Shown here: positions 52,890-62,728 of the stretch, piece after piece
Numbering within the stretch: position 1 is the first letter of the stretch
Layout of the letters: each line of letters begins with the position of its first letter
Source of the DNA: Noviherbaspirillum saxi
GTDB taxonomy: Bacteria; Pseudomonadota; Gammaproteobacteria; Burkholderiales; Burkholderiaceae_D
NCBI RefSeq assembly: GCF_003591035.1
Contig: NZ_QYUO01000002.1
Location: forward strand, 930,001 to 994,000
Length of the DNA stretch: 64,000 bases
Direction of reading: 5' to 3'
The notes under the pieces: model-generated
The model's database searches: none
What the model was told of the DNA's origin: nothing
The model's input: the letters and a program-made list of their open reading frames with translations, nothing else
Program-made: the position numbers and the translations under genes

Positions 52890-54566
52890 ATGAACAATAC
52901 CAAACAAGCGCGATTCATCGGCTTTCGGCGCACCGCATTTGCCGCGGCGGCGGCGGCCTTGTGCGCGGGCTTCTGCGCCAGCGCGAACGCATTCGAAATC
53001 GATACCGGCAATGACGACGTGCAGATGCGCTTCGATAACACCATCCGTTACAACTTCGGCCATCGCGTCGAAAAGCAAAATCCCAGCATCCTGCTAAACC
53101 TGAACGCCGACGACGGTAACCGTAATTTCAAGAAGGGCAGCACGGTAACCAACCGTATCGACTTGCTGACTGAATTCGACGTTGTCTATCAAAAGAAATT
53201 CGGCGCCCGCGTGTCCGCAGCATCCTGGTATGACCAGGCGTATTCGGGCGGCTTCGACAACACCAGCCTCGCCACCTCCAACCATTTGGTCAACGGTACG
53301 CCGGCCTTTGGATTGTCTCCGTATGCAAATCGCTATTACAACGGCTTGTCCGGTGAATTCCTCGACGCCTTTGTGTTTGGCGGTTTCGACGTTGGCAACA
53401 CGGCGGTTACGGTGCGCGCCGGCCGCCATACCGTGAATTGGGGCGAAGCGTTGCTGGGCAGCGGCGCTATCCACGGCGTTACGTATGCACAGGCACCGCT
53501 GGATCAGGCCAAGGGCTTTGCCAATCCGGGCGTCGAAGCCAAAGAATTGTTCCTGCCCCAGACACAGATCTCCAGCACGATTCAGGCAACACGGGAATTG
53601 TCGCTTGCCGGTCAATACTTCTTTGAATGGGATGCCACCCGCATTCCTGAAGGTGGCTCTTATCTGGGCTTCAACGATGCGCTGCAATTCGGCGGCGAAT
53701 CGCTGTATCTCGCACCTGGCGTGCGTGCGGCTCGCGGCAACGACATCAAGCCGAAGAACCGCGGTGACTGGGGTCTGGCCGCTCGCTGGAGCCCCGAATG
53801 GCTGGACGGCACGATGGGCTTCTATGTGCGCCAGTTCTCCGACAGACTGCCGCAGCTCTCCGTCATGGCCGCCGCGCCGCGCCAGTATTTCATGAGCTAC
53901 GCCGACAACGTCGACATGTACGGCATCAGTCTGACCAAGCAGATCGCCGGCATCAGTTTTGGCGCAGATCTGAACTACCGCAAGAACATGCCGCTCAACA
54001 GCGATGCGGTCACCATTACTTCGCTGGCAGCCTTGCCAACGCCCGGTAATGTCCCTGGCGCACGCGGCGACACGATGCATGGCGTGCTCAATGCCCTCGG
54101 CTCGCTTCCCGCTTCGCCCTTGTGGGAAGGCGGTTCCTGGGCCGCCGAGATGACCTGGAACCGCTGGCTGTCGGTGAACCAGGGACATGCATTTTTCAAG
54201 GGCCGTAACGGCTACACCGGCATCGACCGCGTCAGCAAGGACTTCGTCGGCCTGGCATTGAACTTCACACCGGTCTGGTACCAGGTGTTCCCGGGTGCGG
54301 ACTTGTCGATGCCGATGAGCTACTCGCGCGGTATGTGGGGTAACGCCGCAGCGGTGCAATTTGGCGGCAACAAGGCTGCTGGTACGTTCGCGGTCGGCCT
54401 TGGCCTGGACCTGTACAGCAAATACCGCTTTGATCTGAAGTATGTCGACTACTTCGGTCGTTCCCAAGTGAACCCGGCGACCGGCCAAATGACAGCTGTG
54501 AACGGCAGCGGTACATGGCTGCAAGATCGCGGCACGGTATATCTGACATTCAAGACCGCATTCTAA
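52890..54566 (+). CDS. DUF1302 family outer-membrane protein (cluster 2)
   Basis: A 558-residue exported protein, the same length as the cluster 1 copy. Signal peptide: FAAAAAALCAGFCASANAFEI. The mature start IDTGNDDVQMRFDNTIRYN mirrors IDVGNPDVKVRFDNTVKYS of the paralogue. Shared landmarks: GRHTVNWGEALLGSGAIHG and C-terminal RGTVYLTFKTAF, ending in Phe like a beta-barrel. It starts a four-gene set with DUF1329, a Ycf48-like protein and an RND exporter. Confidence 0.88.
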   Translation: MNNTKQARFIGFRRTAFAAAAAALCAGFCASANAFEIDTGNDDVQMRFDNTIRYNFGHRVEKQNPSILLNLNADDGNRNFKKGSTVTNRIDLLTEFDVVYQKKFGARVSAASWYDQAYSGGFDNTSLATSNHLVNGTPAFGLSPYANRYYNGLSGEFLDAFVFGGFDVGNTAVTVRAGRHTVNWGEALLGSGAIHGVTYAQAPLDQAKGFANPGVEAKELFLPQTQISSTIQATRELSLAGQYFFEWDATRIPEGGSYLGFNDALQFGGESLYLAPGVRAARGNDIKPKNRGDWGLAARWSPEWLDGTMGFYVRQFSDRLPQLSVMAAAPRQYFMSYADNVDMYGISLTKQIAGISFGADLNYRKNMPLNSDAVTITSLAALPTPGNVPGARGDTMHGVLNALGSLPASPLWEGGSWAAEMTWNRWLSVNQGHAFFKGRNGYTGIDRVSKDFVGLALNFTPVWYQVFPGADLSMPMSYSRGMWGNAAAVQFGGNKAAGTFAVGLGLDLYSKYRFDLKYVDYFGRSQVNPATGQMTAVNGSGTWLQDRGTVYLTFKTAF

Positions 54567-54578
54567 AAGGAGACACAC

Positions 54579-55934
54579 ATGAAAAAACTCGTAACAGCAT
54601 TGATCGGCGCGGGCCTGTTGTCCGCGGCCATCGGCATCGCCCACGCCGCGGTCACCGCGGAAGAAGCGAAAAAACTCGGTACCACGCTGACACTGGTCGG
54701 CGCGGAAAAGGCCGGCAACAAGGAAGGCACCATTCCCGAATACACCGGCGGCCTGACTACGCCGCCGGCTGGTTTCGTCAAGGGCAGCAACGTGCGTCCC
54801 GACCCGTTCGCGAATGAAAAGCCTTTGTTCTCGATCGATGCGAAAAACATCGCCCAGTATGCGGATAATCTGACCGAAGGCACAAAGGCCTTGATGAAGG
54901 CGCATGCCGATTACCGCATCGATGTCTACAAGACGCACCGCACTGCGGCCTACCCGAAGTTCGTGCTTGACAATACGGTAAAGAACGCGACCAAGGCGAC
55001 ACTGGACGAGAATGGAGATCCGCGCGGCGCACGTGCTGGCATCCCGTTCCCGATTCCAAAGTCTGGCCAAGAGGTGATGGTGAACTTCATGGCGCGGTTT
55101 AATGGCAACTCGTTCACGATCCCGAAGTACAGCGCCTTCAATGTCGACAGCTCGGGCAAGCTGGTGTTGTCGACGCAAGGCACCTATATCAATGAAAGCC
55201 TCTACTACGACGATTCGAAAACAGAGGATCCCACCTTGCTCGCCCGGGTTCGCGCCAATTACAGTGGGCCGGCGCGCCGTGCGGGCGAACAGATCATGAC
55301 ACAGGAAATGTTCGCTTACGGTGACAAAGGCCGCCGTGCGTGGCAGTACCTGCCGGGCCAGCGTCGCGTGCGCCTCGCCCCCGACCTTGCCTACGATACG
55401 CCAAACTCCAGTACCTCCGGCATGTCGACTTATGACGATGTCAGCATGTACAACGGCAAGATGGACCGCTATGACTTCAAGCTGATCGGCAAGAAGGAAA
55501 TGTATGTGCCGTACAACACGTACAAATTCACTTACCACGACAAGGCGGAAGACGTATTCCAGGCTAAGTTCATCAACCCGTCGATAGTTCGCTGGGAACT
55601 GCACCGTGTTTGGGTAGTCGAGGCGAAGCTGAAGGAAGGAAAGCGTCACATTTATTCGAAGCGCACGTTCTACATCGATGAGGATAGCTGGAACATCCTT
55701 GCCAGCGATCAGTATGACGGACGTGGTCAACTCTGGCGTCCGGGATTTGGCTACATTGCCCCGGCTTATGAAGTATCGGCGCCCATTTCGAGCGCCAACG
55801 GTCATTACGATCTGATCGCGGGCACTTATTACATCAACATGTGGCCGGGTGTTGGCGGCGTGAAGATTTCGGACACACGCATGCCGGACTCCGCTTGGAC
55901 GCCTGACAGCATGGCAGGATCGGGCGTGCGCTGA
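54579..55934 (+). CDS. DUF1329 family periplasmic protein (cluster 2)
   Basis: A 451-residue secreted protein with signal peptide LVTALIGAGLLSAAIGIAHA. It shares TLVGAEKAGNKEGTIPEYTGG, RPDPFANEKPLFSI, PFPIPKSGQEVM and FYIDEDSWNILASDQYD with the cluster 1 copy. It starts 12 bp after DUF1302, with AAGGAGA upstream. Likely a periplasmic partner in the same transport machine; a role in carrying a hydrophobic ligand is inferred. Confidence 0.88.
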   Translation: MKKLVTALIGAGLLSAAIGIAHAAVTAEEAKKLGTTLTLVGAEKAGNKEGTIPEYTGGLTTPPAGFVKGSNVRPDPFANEKPLFSIDAKNIAQYADNLTEGTKALMKAHADYRIDVYKTHRTAAYPKFVLDNTVKNATKATLDENGDPRGARAGIPFPIPKSGQEVMVNFMARFNGNSFTIPKYSAFNVDSSGKLVLSTQGTYINESLYYDDSKTEDPTLLARVRANYSGPARRAGEQIMTQEMFAYGDKGRRAWQYLPGQRRVRLAPDLAYDTPNSSTSGMSTYDDVSMYNGKMDRYDFKLIGKKEMYVPYNTYKFTYHDKAEDVFQAKFINPSIVRWELHRVWVVEAKLKEGKRHIYSKRTFYIDEDSWNILASDQYDGRGQLWRPGFGYIAPAYEVSAPISSANGHYDLIAGTYYINMWPGVGGVKISDTRMPDSAWTPDSMAGSGVR

Positions 55935-56083
55935 AAACTTTGGCAATCACTTGTGCGGTGTCTGGTGAAAAACGGACCCGCACATATTTAAAAAATGCTC
56001 CTGAGGGTGGGTGGCCGAGATGATGAATTCACCTTGGCCACTAATGCATCGCCCGCATCGAGTAAATTTGGATGGAGCGAGAC

Positions 56084-57145
56084 GTGCGGTACAAAGCTTT
56101 TTGGGCCCCCCTTGTGCTTGGGGCTGCAATGATTTCCGGTGCAACTGCAGCGGAACCCATCTTTCAATCGCCGCTGGCGCTGCCGGCAGCCAAGAGTTCT
56201 CTGGCGCTGCGCGCGCCGCTCAAGGCATTGGCATTGGCCGGCAAGCGCCTGGTTACAGCAGGTCAGCGCGGCCATATTCTGTATTCCGATGACGGCAAGA
56301 ACTGGACACAGGCCGAGGTGCCGGTCAGTTCCGACCTGACAGCTCTGTATTTCCCGAGTGCGCAGCAAGGCTGGGCGGTCGGCCATGAAGGCGTGATCCT
56401 GCATACCGCCGATGGCGGCGCCACCTGGCGCAAGCAGCTCGATGGCAAAGCCGCCGCCGACCTGCTCGTGAAACACTATGACAAGCCTTCCAATGCCGGT
56501 GACCCCAAGGCGCAACGCCTGCAACAGGATGCCGAGATGTTCGCCGCACAAGGCGCCGATAAACCCTTTCTCGATGTCTGGTTCGAAGACGACAAGCGCG
56601 GTTTTGCCATTGGCGCGTTCAACCTGATTGTGCGCACCGAAGACGGCGGCCAGAGCTGGACGCCCTGGCTGGACCGTGTCGACAACCCGAAAGCCTTGCA
56701 CCTGTATGCAATCCGCCCGGCCGGCGGCACGCTGTTCATCGCCGGCGAACAAGGGCTGGTATTGAAATACGACCGTGCCCAGCGCCGTTTCACCTCAGTG
56801 GAACTGCCATACCAAGGCACGCTGTTCGGTGTCACCGGTACGGAAAACATGGCGCTGGTGTATGGACTGCGCGGCAATGCCTACCGCAGCACCGACGGTG
56901 GTGCTTCCTGGATCAAGGTTGATACCGGGGTGAATGCCGGCATCACCAGCGGCATGGTACGTGCCGACGGCTCGGTGGTACTGGCCAGCCAGGCCGGGCA
57001 GGTGCTGGTGAGCAGCGATAACGGTACCAACTTCAACCGGGCCAAGGTAATTACGGCTGCGCCGGCATTTGCAATGGCCGATACCGGCAACGGCGCCATC
57101 GCGTTGGCCGGTATCGGCGGCGTGCGTGTCGAAGCGCTGAAGTAA
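56084..57145 (+). CDS. Ycf48/Hcf136-like beta-propeller protein, periplasmic
   Basis: A 353-residue secreted repeat protein. The GTG at 56084, preceded by GGAG, gives a compact signal peptide MRYKAFWAPLVLGAAMISGATAAE; an ATG at 56072 is the alternative. BNR/Ycf48 repeats are visible: ILYSDDGKNWTQAEVP, VILHTADGGATWRKQ, LIVRTEDGGQSWTPW, AYRSTDGGASWIKVD and VLVSSDNGTNFNRA, the Asp-box pattern of a propeller. Proteins of this kind recur beside RND/DUF1302/DUF1329 genes and probably act as a periplasmic assembly or adaptor part. In plants and cyanobacteria the family helps assemble photosystem II; there is no link to photosynthesis here. Confidence 0.85.
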   Translation: MRYKAFWAPLVLGAAMISGATAAEPIFQSPLALPAAKSSLALRAPLKALALAGKRLVTAGQRGHILYSDDGKNWTQAEVPVSSDLTALYFPSAQQGWAVGHEGVILHTADGGATWRKQLDGKAAADLLVKHYDKPSNAGDPKAQRLQQDAEMFAAQGADKPFLDVWFEDDKRGFAIGAFNLIVRTEDGGQSWTPWLDRVDNPKALHLYAIRPAGGTLFIAGEQGLVLKYDRAQRRFTSVELPYQGTLFGVTGTENMALVYGLRGNAYRSTDGGASWIKVDTGVNAGITSGMVRADGSVVLASQAGQVLVSSDNGTNFNRAKVITAAPAFAMADTGNGAIALAGIGGVRVEALK

Positions 57146-57162
57146 AACAAAGAAAGAATGCA

Positions 57163-59607
57163 ATGCTAACGAACAACATCGACGACATGCCGCCCATCCG
57201 CGAGTTGAAGGATTTCGACCGCAACTCCGGCAGCCGTTTCGAGCGGCTGATTTTCAACAACCGCCTGCTGGTGATTCTCGCCTGTGTGCTGACCACAGTG
57301 GTGCTGGGCTTCCAGGCCACCAAGCTGACGCTGAATGCGGCCTTCGAAAAGACGATCCCGCACAACCAGCCGTACATCAAGAACTTCCTCGAGAACCGCA
57401 ATGAGCTGAAGGGTTTGGGCAATGCGCTGCGCATCGTAGTCGAGAATAAGAACGGTGACATTTTCGACCCTGCGTATCTGCAGGCGTTGAAGCAGATCAA
57501 CGATGAACTGTTCCTGACGCCGGGTGTCGACCGCGCCAACGTCAAATCGCTGTGGATGCCAGTGGTACGCTGGAACGAGGTAACCGAAGAGGGTTTCAGC
57601 GGCGGCCCCGTGATGCCGGACAACTACGACGGTTCGCCCAAGCACACCGAGCAATTGCGCCAGAACATCGCCCGCGCGCAGATCTACGGCAGCCTGGTCG
57701 GTACCGATTACAAGTCCAGCATGATTTTCGTGCCGCTGATGGACAAGGACGTGCGTACGGGTGCTGCGCTCGATTACCAAGAACTGTCCAAGCGACTGGA
57801 AGACATCCGCGCCAAGTATGCGCAAGCCGAAGGGGCCGAGATCGAGATCCGTATCGTCGGCTTTGCCAAGGTGGTGGGTGACCTCTTGGCCGGCTTGCAG
57901 CAGATGATGATTTATTTCGGTGTGGCTGCTGTGATCGCCGCTGCCATCATCTTCTGGTGGACGCGCTGCACGCGCAGTACGACCCTCGTCTTGCTTTGTT
58001 CGCTGGTGGCGGTGTTGTGGCAATTGGGCTTGGTGACGACACTCGGTTACGAGCTCGATCCGTACTCGATCCTGGTACCGTTCCTGGTGTTTGCGATTGG
58101 TGTGTCGCACGGCGCGCAAAAGATGAACGGTATCATGCAGGATGTCGGCCGCGGCACGCATAAGCTGGTCGCCGCACGTTACACGTTCCGCCGCTTGTTC
58201 CTCGCTGGTTTGACTGCCCTGGCGGCCGATGCGGTCGGGTTTGCCGTATTGATGTTGATCGATATTCCAGTGATTCAGGATCTGGCAATTACTGCCAGCC
58301 TGGGGGTGGCCTTGCTCGTGTTCACCAATCTCGTGCTGCTGCCGGTATTGCTGTCGTATACCGGCGTGAGCAAGAAGGCGGCCGAGCGTGCCTTGCAGGC
58401 TGAACAACGCGAAGAAGGCGGCATCTGGAAATGGCTGGAACGCTTTACCGAGCGGCGCTGGGCCATAGGTGCCATCGCCGTCTCGCTCTTGATTGGGGTG
58501 GCCGGCTTTGTCGTCAGCCTGAACCTGAAGATCGGCGACCTCGATCCTGGCGCATCGGAACTGCGCCCGAACTCGCGCTACAACCTCGACAATGCCTACA
58601 TCACCGGCAAGTATTCCTTGTCCAACGACCAGTTCGCGGTGATCGTCAAGACGAAACCGGAAGGCTGCCTGGAATACGCCACGCTGATGGAAACCGACCG
58701 TTTGGGCTGGATGCTGCAGCAAGTTCCTGGTGTGCAAACCACGGTGTCCTTGCCCGATGCGGTGCGCAAGATCACTGCCGGCACTTTCGAGGGCAGCAGC
58801 AAGTGGCTGGCCATTTCGCCGAACCAGGATGTGCTGAACTACGCGGCGCGTACCGCATCCACCAGCAACCCGGACCTGTTCAACAACGAGTGCTCGGTCA
58901 TGCCGGTGGTCGCCTATCTCGCCGACCACAAGGCGGAGACGCTGGACCGCGTGGTGAAGGCAGCGGACCAGTTCGCCAAAGAACACAGTACGCCGGAGCG
59001 CCAGTTCCTGCTGGCCGCAGGCAGCGCCGGCATCGAAGCAGCCACGAACATCGTGGTCAAGCAGGCCAATGTCACGATGCTGCTGTACGTGTATGCGGCG
59101 GTGATCCTGCTGTGCTTCATCACCTTCCGTAGCTGGCGCGCGGTGGTGGTGGCGGTGGTGCCGCTGGTGATTACCTCGATCCTGTGCGAAGCCTTGATGG
59201 TGGCGCTGGGCATGGGCGTGAAGGTCGCGACCTTGCCGGTAATCGCGCTGGGTGTCGGTATCGGCGTCGACTATGCCCTGTACCTGCTCTCGATCCAGTT
59301 GCAGCAGCAGCGCGCGGGCGCAACGCTGGCTGATGCATATCGCCATGCATTGCGCTTTACCGGCAAGGTGGTGGCGCTGGTCGGCGTGACGCTGGCTGCG
59401 GGCGTGATCACCTGGGCCTGGTCGCCGATCAAGTTCCAGGCTGACATGGGCATTTTGCTGACCTTCATGTTCATCTGGAACATGGTGGGCGCGCTGGTGC
59501 TGATTCCGGCCTTGTCGCACTTCCTGTTGGGTCGCGTCGGCCACGCCAGCACGAAGGAAGAGCCGGTAGGCGTAGAGCAATTTGCAAAGGAGGCCAAGCG
59601 CGCCTGA
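57163..59607 (+). CDS. RND/MMPL-family transporter (cluster 2, complete)
   Basis: An 814-residue inner-membrane exporter. Layout: N-terminal helix (about 27-47), periplasmic domain 1 to about 240, five-helix block (about 245-400), helix and periplasmic domain 2 (about 420-625), second block to about 795. Sterol-sensing-like blocks carry PFLVFAIGVSHGAQKMNGI and LGVGIGVDYALYLLSIQ. It starts 17 bp after the Ycf48 gene and closely resembles the partial gene at 2-2332. The proton-relay Asp in GVDYALY is conserved. Probably moves a hydrophobic substrate with the DUF1302/1329 proteins. Confidence 0.92.
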   Translation: MLTNNIDDMPPIRELKDFDRNSGSRFERLIFNNRLLVILACVLTTVVLGFQATKLTLNAAFEKTIPHNQPYIKNFLENRNELKGLGNALRIVVENKNGDIFDPAYLQALKQINDELFLTPGVDRANVKSLWMPVVRWNEVTEEGFSGGPVMPDNYDGSPKHTEQLRQNIARAQIYGSLVGTDYKSSMIFVPLMDKDVRTGAALDYQELSKRLEDIRAKYAQAEGAEIEIRIVGFAKVVGDLLAGLQQMMIYFGVAAVIAAAIIFWWTRCTRSTTLVLLCSLVAVLWQLGLVTTLGYELDPYSILVPFLVFAIGVSHGAQKMNGIMQDVGRGTHKLVAARYTFRRLFLAGLTALAADAVGFAVLMLIDIPVIQDLAITASLGVALLVFTNLVLLPVLLSYTGVSKKAAERALQAEQREEGGIWKWLERFTERRWAIGAIAVSLLIGVAGFVVSLNLKIGDLDPGASELRPNSRYNLDNAYITGKYSLSNDQFAVIVKTKPEGCLEYATLMETDRLGWMLQQVPGVQTTVSLPDAVRKITAGTFEGSSKWLAISPNQDVLNYAARTASTSNPDLFNNECSVMPVVAYLADHKAETLDRVVKAADQFAKEHSTPERQFLLAAGSAGIEAATNIVVKQANVTMLLYVYAAVILLCFITFRSWRAVVVAVVPLVITSILCEALMVALGMGVKVATLPVIALGVGIGVDYALYLLSIQLQQQRAGATLADAYRHALRFTGKVVALVGVTLAAGVITWAWSPIKFQADMGILLTFMFIWNMVGALVLIPALSHFLLGRVGHASTKEEPVGVEQFAKEAKRA

Positions 59608-59633
59608 ATACACATCACGCTGCACATTCCAAT

Positions 59634-59656
59634 CACCGCCGGCATTGCCGGCGGTG
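59634..59656. terminator. Hairpin after RND gene
   Basis: CACCGCCGGC-att-GCCGGCGGTG is a perfect 10-bp stem with a three-base loop, 27 bp after the RND stop. It lacks a T-run, so it is a weak or factor-dependent terminator, or an mRNA-stabilising structure between the RND gene and the chemoreceptor. Confidence 0.5.
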
Positions 59657-59708
59657 GCGCCGTAACAAGAAGCAAAAAGCAAAAAACGGTCAAGACGGGG
59701 AGAAACGA

Positions 59709-61349
59709 ATGAAATTGGCAAAGCTGAAGATCGGACAACGACTGACTCTCGGTTTCGGCATGGCGATCGCGGTGATGATCATTGTGATCCTGTTTGGCGC
59801 GGCCAAACTGATCAGTCTCAATCAAAACGTCGAGGTGATGGTCAACGATCGCTATCCGCAAACGGCCCTGGCCAACAGCATCAAATCCGACCTGTTCGAC
59901 GTTGTGCAAACCATGCGTGACATCCTGTTCGCCACCGACCAGGACGAAATCAACAATTACCTCGCCGGTATCGAACAGTCGATGGAGTTCGTCGAAAAGA
60001 GCACCGGCGAACTTAATGGCAAACCGTCCGCGTCTGCCGACGAAGACGAAATGAAGAAAGGTCTGAAGGACGCCCAAGACCGATTCAAGTCGGAACTTGA
60101 TCGCTTCAAGCAACTCGTGAAGGCCGGCGACCGCGACCAGGCCAAGGATATCCTGTACACCACGGTGCAGACGGCACAGCTCGCCTATTTTCAGGCCTTG
60201 AACCAGGAAATTACGTTTCATGCCGATGCAATGGTCAACAGCAGCCACGCCGCGATTAGCGACGCCAAGCGCTCGGTCGTAGTGATGCTCGGCCTGGGCA
60301 GTGGCGCCTGCGTGCTGGCGGTATTGATCGGCGTGTTTGTCACGCGCAGCATCACCAAACCACTGGGTCAGGCGGTCGATTTGGCCAAGCGCGTGGCGGC
60401 GGGCGACTTGACCGCCACCATCGAAGTGAAGAGCCAGGATGAAACCGGCATGCTGGTGCAATCCTTGAAAGAGATGAACGCAAGCCTGGCCCGTATCGTA
60501 TCTGACGTGCGCACCGGCATCGAGACGATCAGCACCGCGTCGGCGGAGATTGCCAGCGGCAACATGGACCTCGCGTCGCGCACCGAGCAGCAGGCCGGTT
60601 CGGTAGAACGCACCGTCGCCTCGATGGATGGCCTGACCTCGACGGTCAAGCAGAATGCCGACAACGCGCGCCAGGCAAACCAGCTTGCTGCTACGGCGTC
60701 GCAAGTGGCGATGAAGGGCGGTGAAGTCGTTGGGCAAGTGGTCGCGACCATGGAATCGATCAACGAATCGGCGAAGAAGATTGTCGACATCATCAGCGTG
60801 ATCGACGGCATTGCGTTCCAGACCAATATCCTCGCGCTCAATGCAGCGGTGGAAGCGGCACGCGCCGGTGAACAGGGACGTGGCTTTGCAGTGGTGGCAA
60901 GCGAGGTACGTAGCCTTGCACAGCGCAGCGCCGGCGCGGCCAAGGAAATCAAGCAACTCATCGGGGATTCCACGGATCGGGTGAATGTCGGCAGCAAGTT
61001 GGTCGGGCAGGCGGGCACGACGATGGACGAGGTGGTGGAAAGCGTCAAGCGCGTGACCAACATCATCGCAGAGATTTCGGCAGCCAGCGCAGAGCAAAGC
61101 GACGACATCGCGCAGATCAACCAGGCTTTCACACAGATCGACGAAACGACCAACCAGAACGCCGCATTGGTCGAGGAAGCAGCAGCCGCCGCAGAACGCA
61201 TGCGCGAGGAAGCGGCCATGCTCGCGCGTGCGGTGAGTGTCTTCCGATTGGATTCCGTCAATCGCGGACATACCGAGATAGACGTCACGCCTGCTGCTGC
61301 AGCCCTGCAGAATGCGGATGCGAGAAAGTCGGTACGGCAATTAAGCTAG
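59709..61349 (+). CDS. Methyl-accepting chemotaxis protein
   Basis: A 546-residue chemoreceptor: membrane helix 1 (about 13-33), a four-helix-bundle periplasmic sensor (about 34-192), membrane helix 2 (about 193-213), HAMP (about 214-266) and the signalling domain. The hairpin tip IDGIAFQTNILALNAAVEAARAGEQGRGFAVVASEVRSLAQRS is complete, the region that contacts CheA and CheW. The C-terminus ends RKSVRQLS with no NWETF-type tether for CheR. It follows a GGGGAGA site, 101 bp after the RND gene, so the ligand may be the same compound. Confidence 0.93.
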   Translation: MKLAKLKIGQRLTLGFGMAIAVMIIVILFGAAKLISLNQNVEVMVNDRYPQTALANSIKSDLFDVVQTMRDILFATDQDEINNYLAGIEQSMEFVEKSTGELNGKPSASADEDEMKKGLKDAQDRFKSELDRFKQLVKAGDRDQAKDILYTTVQTAQLAYFQALNQEITFHADAMVNSSHAAISDAKRSVVVMLGLGSGACVLAVLIGVFVTRSITKPLGQAVDLAKRVAAGDLTATIEVKSQDETGMLVQSLKEMNASLARIVSDVRTGIETISTASAEIASGNMDLASRTEQQAGSVERTVASMDGLTSTVKQNADNARQANQLAATASQVAMKGGEVVGQVVATMESINESAKKIVDIISVIDGIAFQTNILALNAAVEAARAGEQGRGFAVVASEVRSLAQRSAGAAKEIKQLIGDSTDRVNVGSKLVGQAGTTMDEVVESVKRVTNIIAEISAASAEQSDDIAQINQAFTQIDETTNQNAALVEEAAAAAERMREEAAMLARAVSVFRLDSVNRGHTEIDVTPAAAALQNADARKSVRQLS

Positions 61350-61475
61350 TGGAGGCGGTAGCTGGGGCATCGTAGCGCATGCCCCACGCTTGTGTGCACC
61401 TGCGGGCGCTACACACACCGATGTCGTTGCAAAGCGCTCGCGCGTAAAACGCACCACAGAATTTCGGAGGAATGC

Positions 61476-62612
61476 ATGAGGATTACCGGCTTTTTGCGTA
61501 ACACAGCTTTGCTAGTTTTGGGTAGTGCCTTTCATCTGGGGGCATTCGCCCAGGGCGTGACTGCCGACGATGTACTGTTCGGCACCACGCGTGCCATGTC
61601 CGGCCCTATGGCTTCAATTACGCATGAAGTTTTCACTGGCGCCGGCGCCTATCTTGACCATGTCAATGCGCAGGGCGGCGTCCATGGCCGCAAGATCCGG
61701 CTGATCGCGCTGGACGACGGTTACGATCCGGCGCGAGCGGTCGCCAACGTCAAACGCCTCATTGAGAAGGATAAAGTGTTCGCGCTGTTCGGCGTGACCG
61801 GGGCGCCGACCAATATGGCCATCATGCCGCTGCTGGCAGAAGCGGGGATACCCAGTATTGCGCCGCTGACTGCTTCCGAGGCGCTGCGCAAGCCGTTCAA
61901 CCGCTATGTTTTTCACGTCATGTGCGGTATCGCCGACGAGATCGACAAGATCGCCGAGCATCTCGCCATTCGCGGCATCAACAAAGTGGGCGTGGTCTAT
62001 GTGAACAATGCATTCGGACAAGAAGGCATGGCGCTAACTGAACGTGCTTTTGCCGCCCACAAGATCGCCATCGTGACAAAAAATGGTTTGGAATCAAATA
62101 GCGCCGATACCGAGGAAGTAAGCGCGTATATCGCAAAAAGCGCACCGCAAGCGGTTTTCCTGCTGACCATCGGCAAGCAGACTATCGATTTCGTCAAGGC
62201 ATATAACAGGCAGGCCCCCGGCGCACAGTACTTCGGCACCAGTTCGATGGGATTGCACATCATCGGGAAGGCACTGGGCAAAGATGGGGCGGGCATGGTC
62301 ACGACGCAGGCCACGCCATTCCCATATTCCGCGACCAACAATATCGTCATGGAGTACCAGAAAATCATGACGCAACGCGGATTGAAATATTCCTTTGAAT
62401 CGATGGGCGGTTTTCTTTACGCGAAATTTCTGGTGGAAGGTCTGCGCCGCGCTGGCCGCGATCTGAGTCGCGAGCGGTACATGCACTCGTTGGAAACGAT
62501 GGGCAAAGTCGATTTCGATGGCTACAGCATCAACTACAGCAAGACCGATCATTCCGGCACCCGCTACGTGGAACTGATGGTTCTTTCCAGGGACGGCGAG
62601 ATTCGTCGCTGA
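61476..62612 (+). CDS. Branched-chain-type ABC substrate-binding protein
   Basis: A 378-residue periplasmic binding protein of the LivJ type (type 1 fold). The signal peptide is FLRNTALLVLGSAFHLGAFAQG. Conserved features: LFGTTRAMSGPMASITHEVFTGAGAYLDHVNAQGGVHGRKIRLIALDDGYDP and LFGVTGAPTNMAIMPLLAEAGIPSIAP. Start ATG 61476 has CGGAGG five bases upstream. No permease or ATPase genes adjoin, so it is an orphan or serves a system elsewhere, or presents a ligand to the chemoreceptor next door. In aromatic gene sets such proteins bind aromatic acids. Confidence 0.88.
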   Translation: MRITGFLRNTALLVLGSAFHLGAFAQGVTADDVLFGTTRAMSGPMASITHEVFTGAGAYLDHVNAQGGVHGRKIRLIALDDGYDPARAVANVKRLIEKDKVFALFGVTGAPTNMAIMPLLAEAGIPSIAPLTASEALRKPFNRYVFHVMCGIADEIDKIAEHLAIRGINKVGVVYVNNAFGQEGMALTERAFAAHKIAIVTKNGLESNSADTEEVSAYIAKSAPQAVFLLTIGKQTIDFVKAYNRQAPGAQYFGTSSMGLHIIGKALGKDGAGMVTTQATPFPYSATNNIVMEYQKIMTQRGLKYSFESMGGFLYAKFLVEGLRRAGRDLSRERYMHSLETMGKVDFDGYSINYSKTDHSGTRYVELMVLSRDGEIRR

Positions 62613-62626
62613 CCAGTCGCGATTCC

Positions 62627-62643
62627 CCCCTCGAAGAGAGGGG
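62627..62643. repeat. Small hairpin before acyl-CoA dehydrogenase
   Basis: CCCCTC-gaaga-GAGGGG, 14 bp after the binding-protein stop. There is no T-run after it. Possibly a weak terminator. Confidence 0.35.
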
Positions 62644-62728
62644 CGCAGTCCCGCGCGGTGATCGTCATTCTTACGATTCCACCGCACCGCAATGCATCGG
62701 AAAGCGCGACACAATTTACGAGGAAAGA

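Noticed and set aside
53094..55946. Very long open frame (950 codons) on the minus strand
   Set aside because: It lies opposite DUF1302 and DUF1329, which have signal peptides, ribosome sites and recognisable paralogues. The antisense product is rich in His, Arg and Gln and low-complexity, typical of a shadow frame in GC-rich DNA.
57166..59721. 851-codon open frame on the minus strand
   Set aside because: Antisense to the complete RND gene; composition dominated by His, Gln and Arg, with no domain.
59271..61340. 689-codon open frame on the minus strand
   Set aside because: Antisense to the chemoreceptor and the end of the RND gene; no ribosome site or domain.
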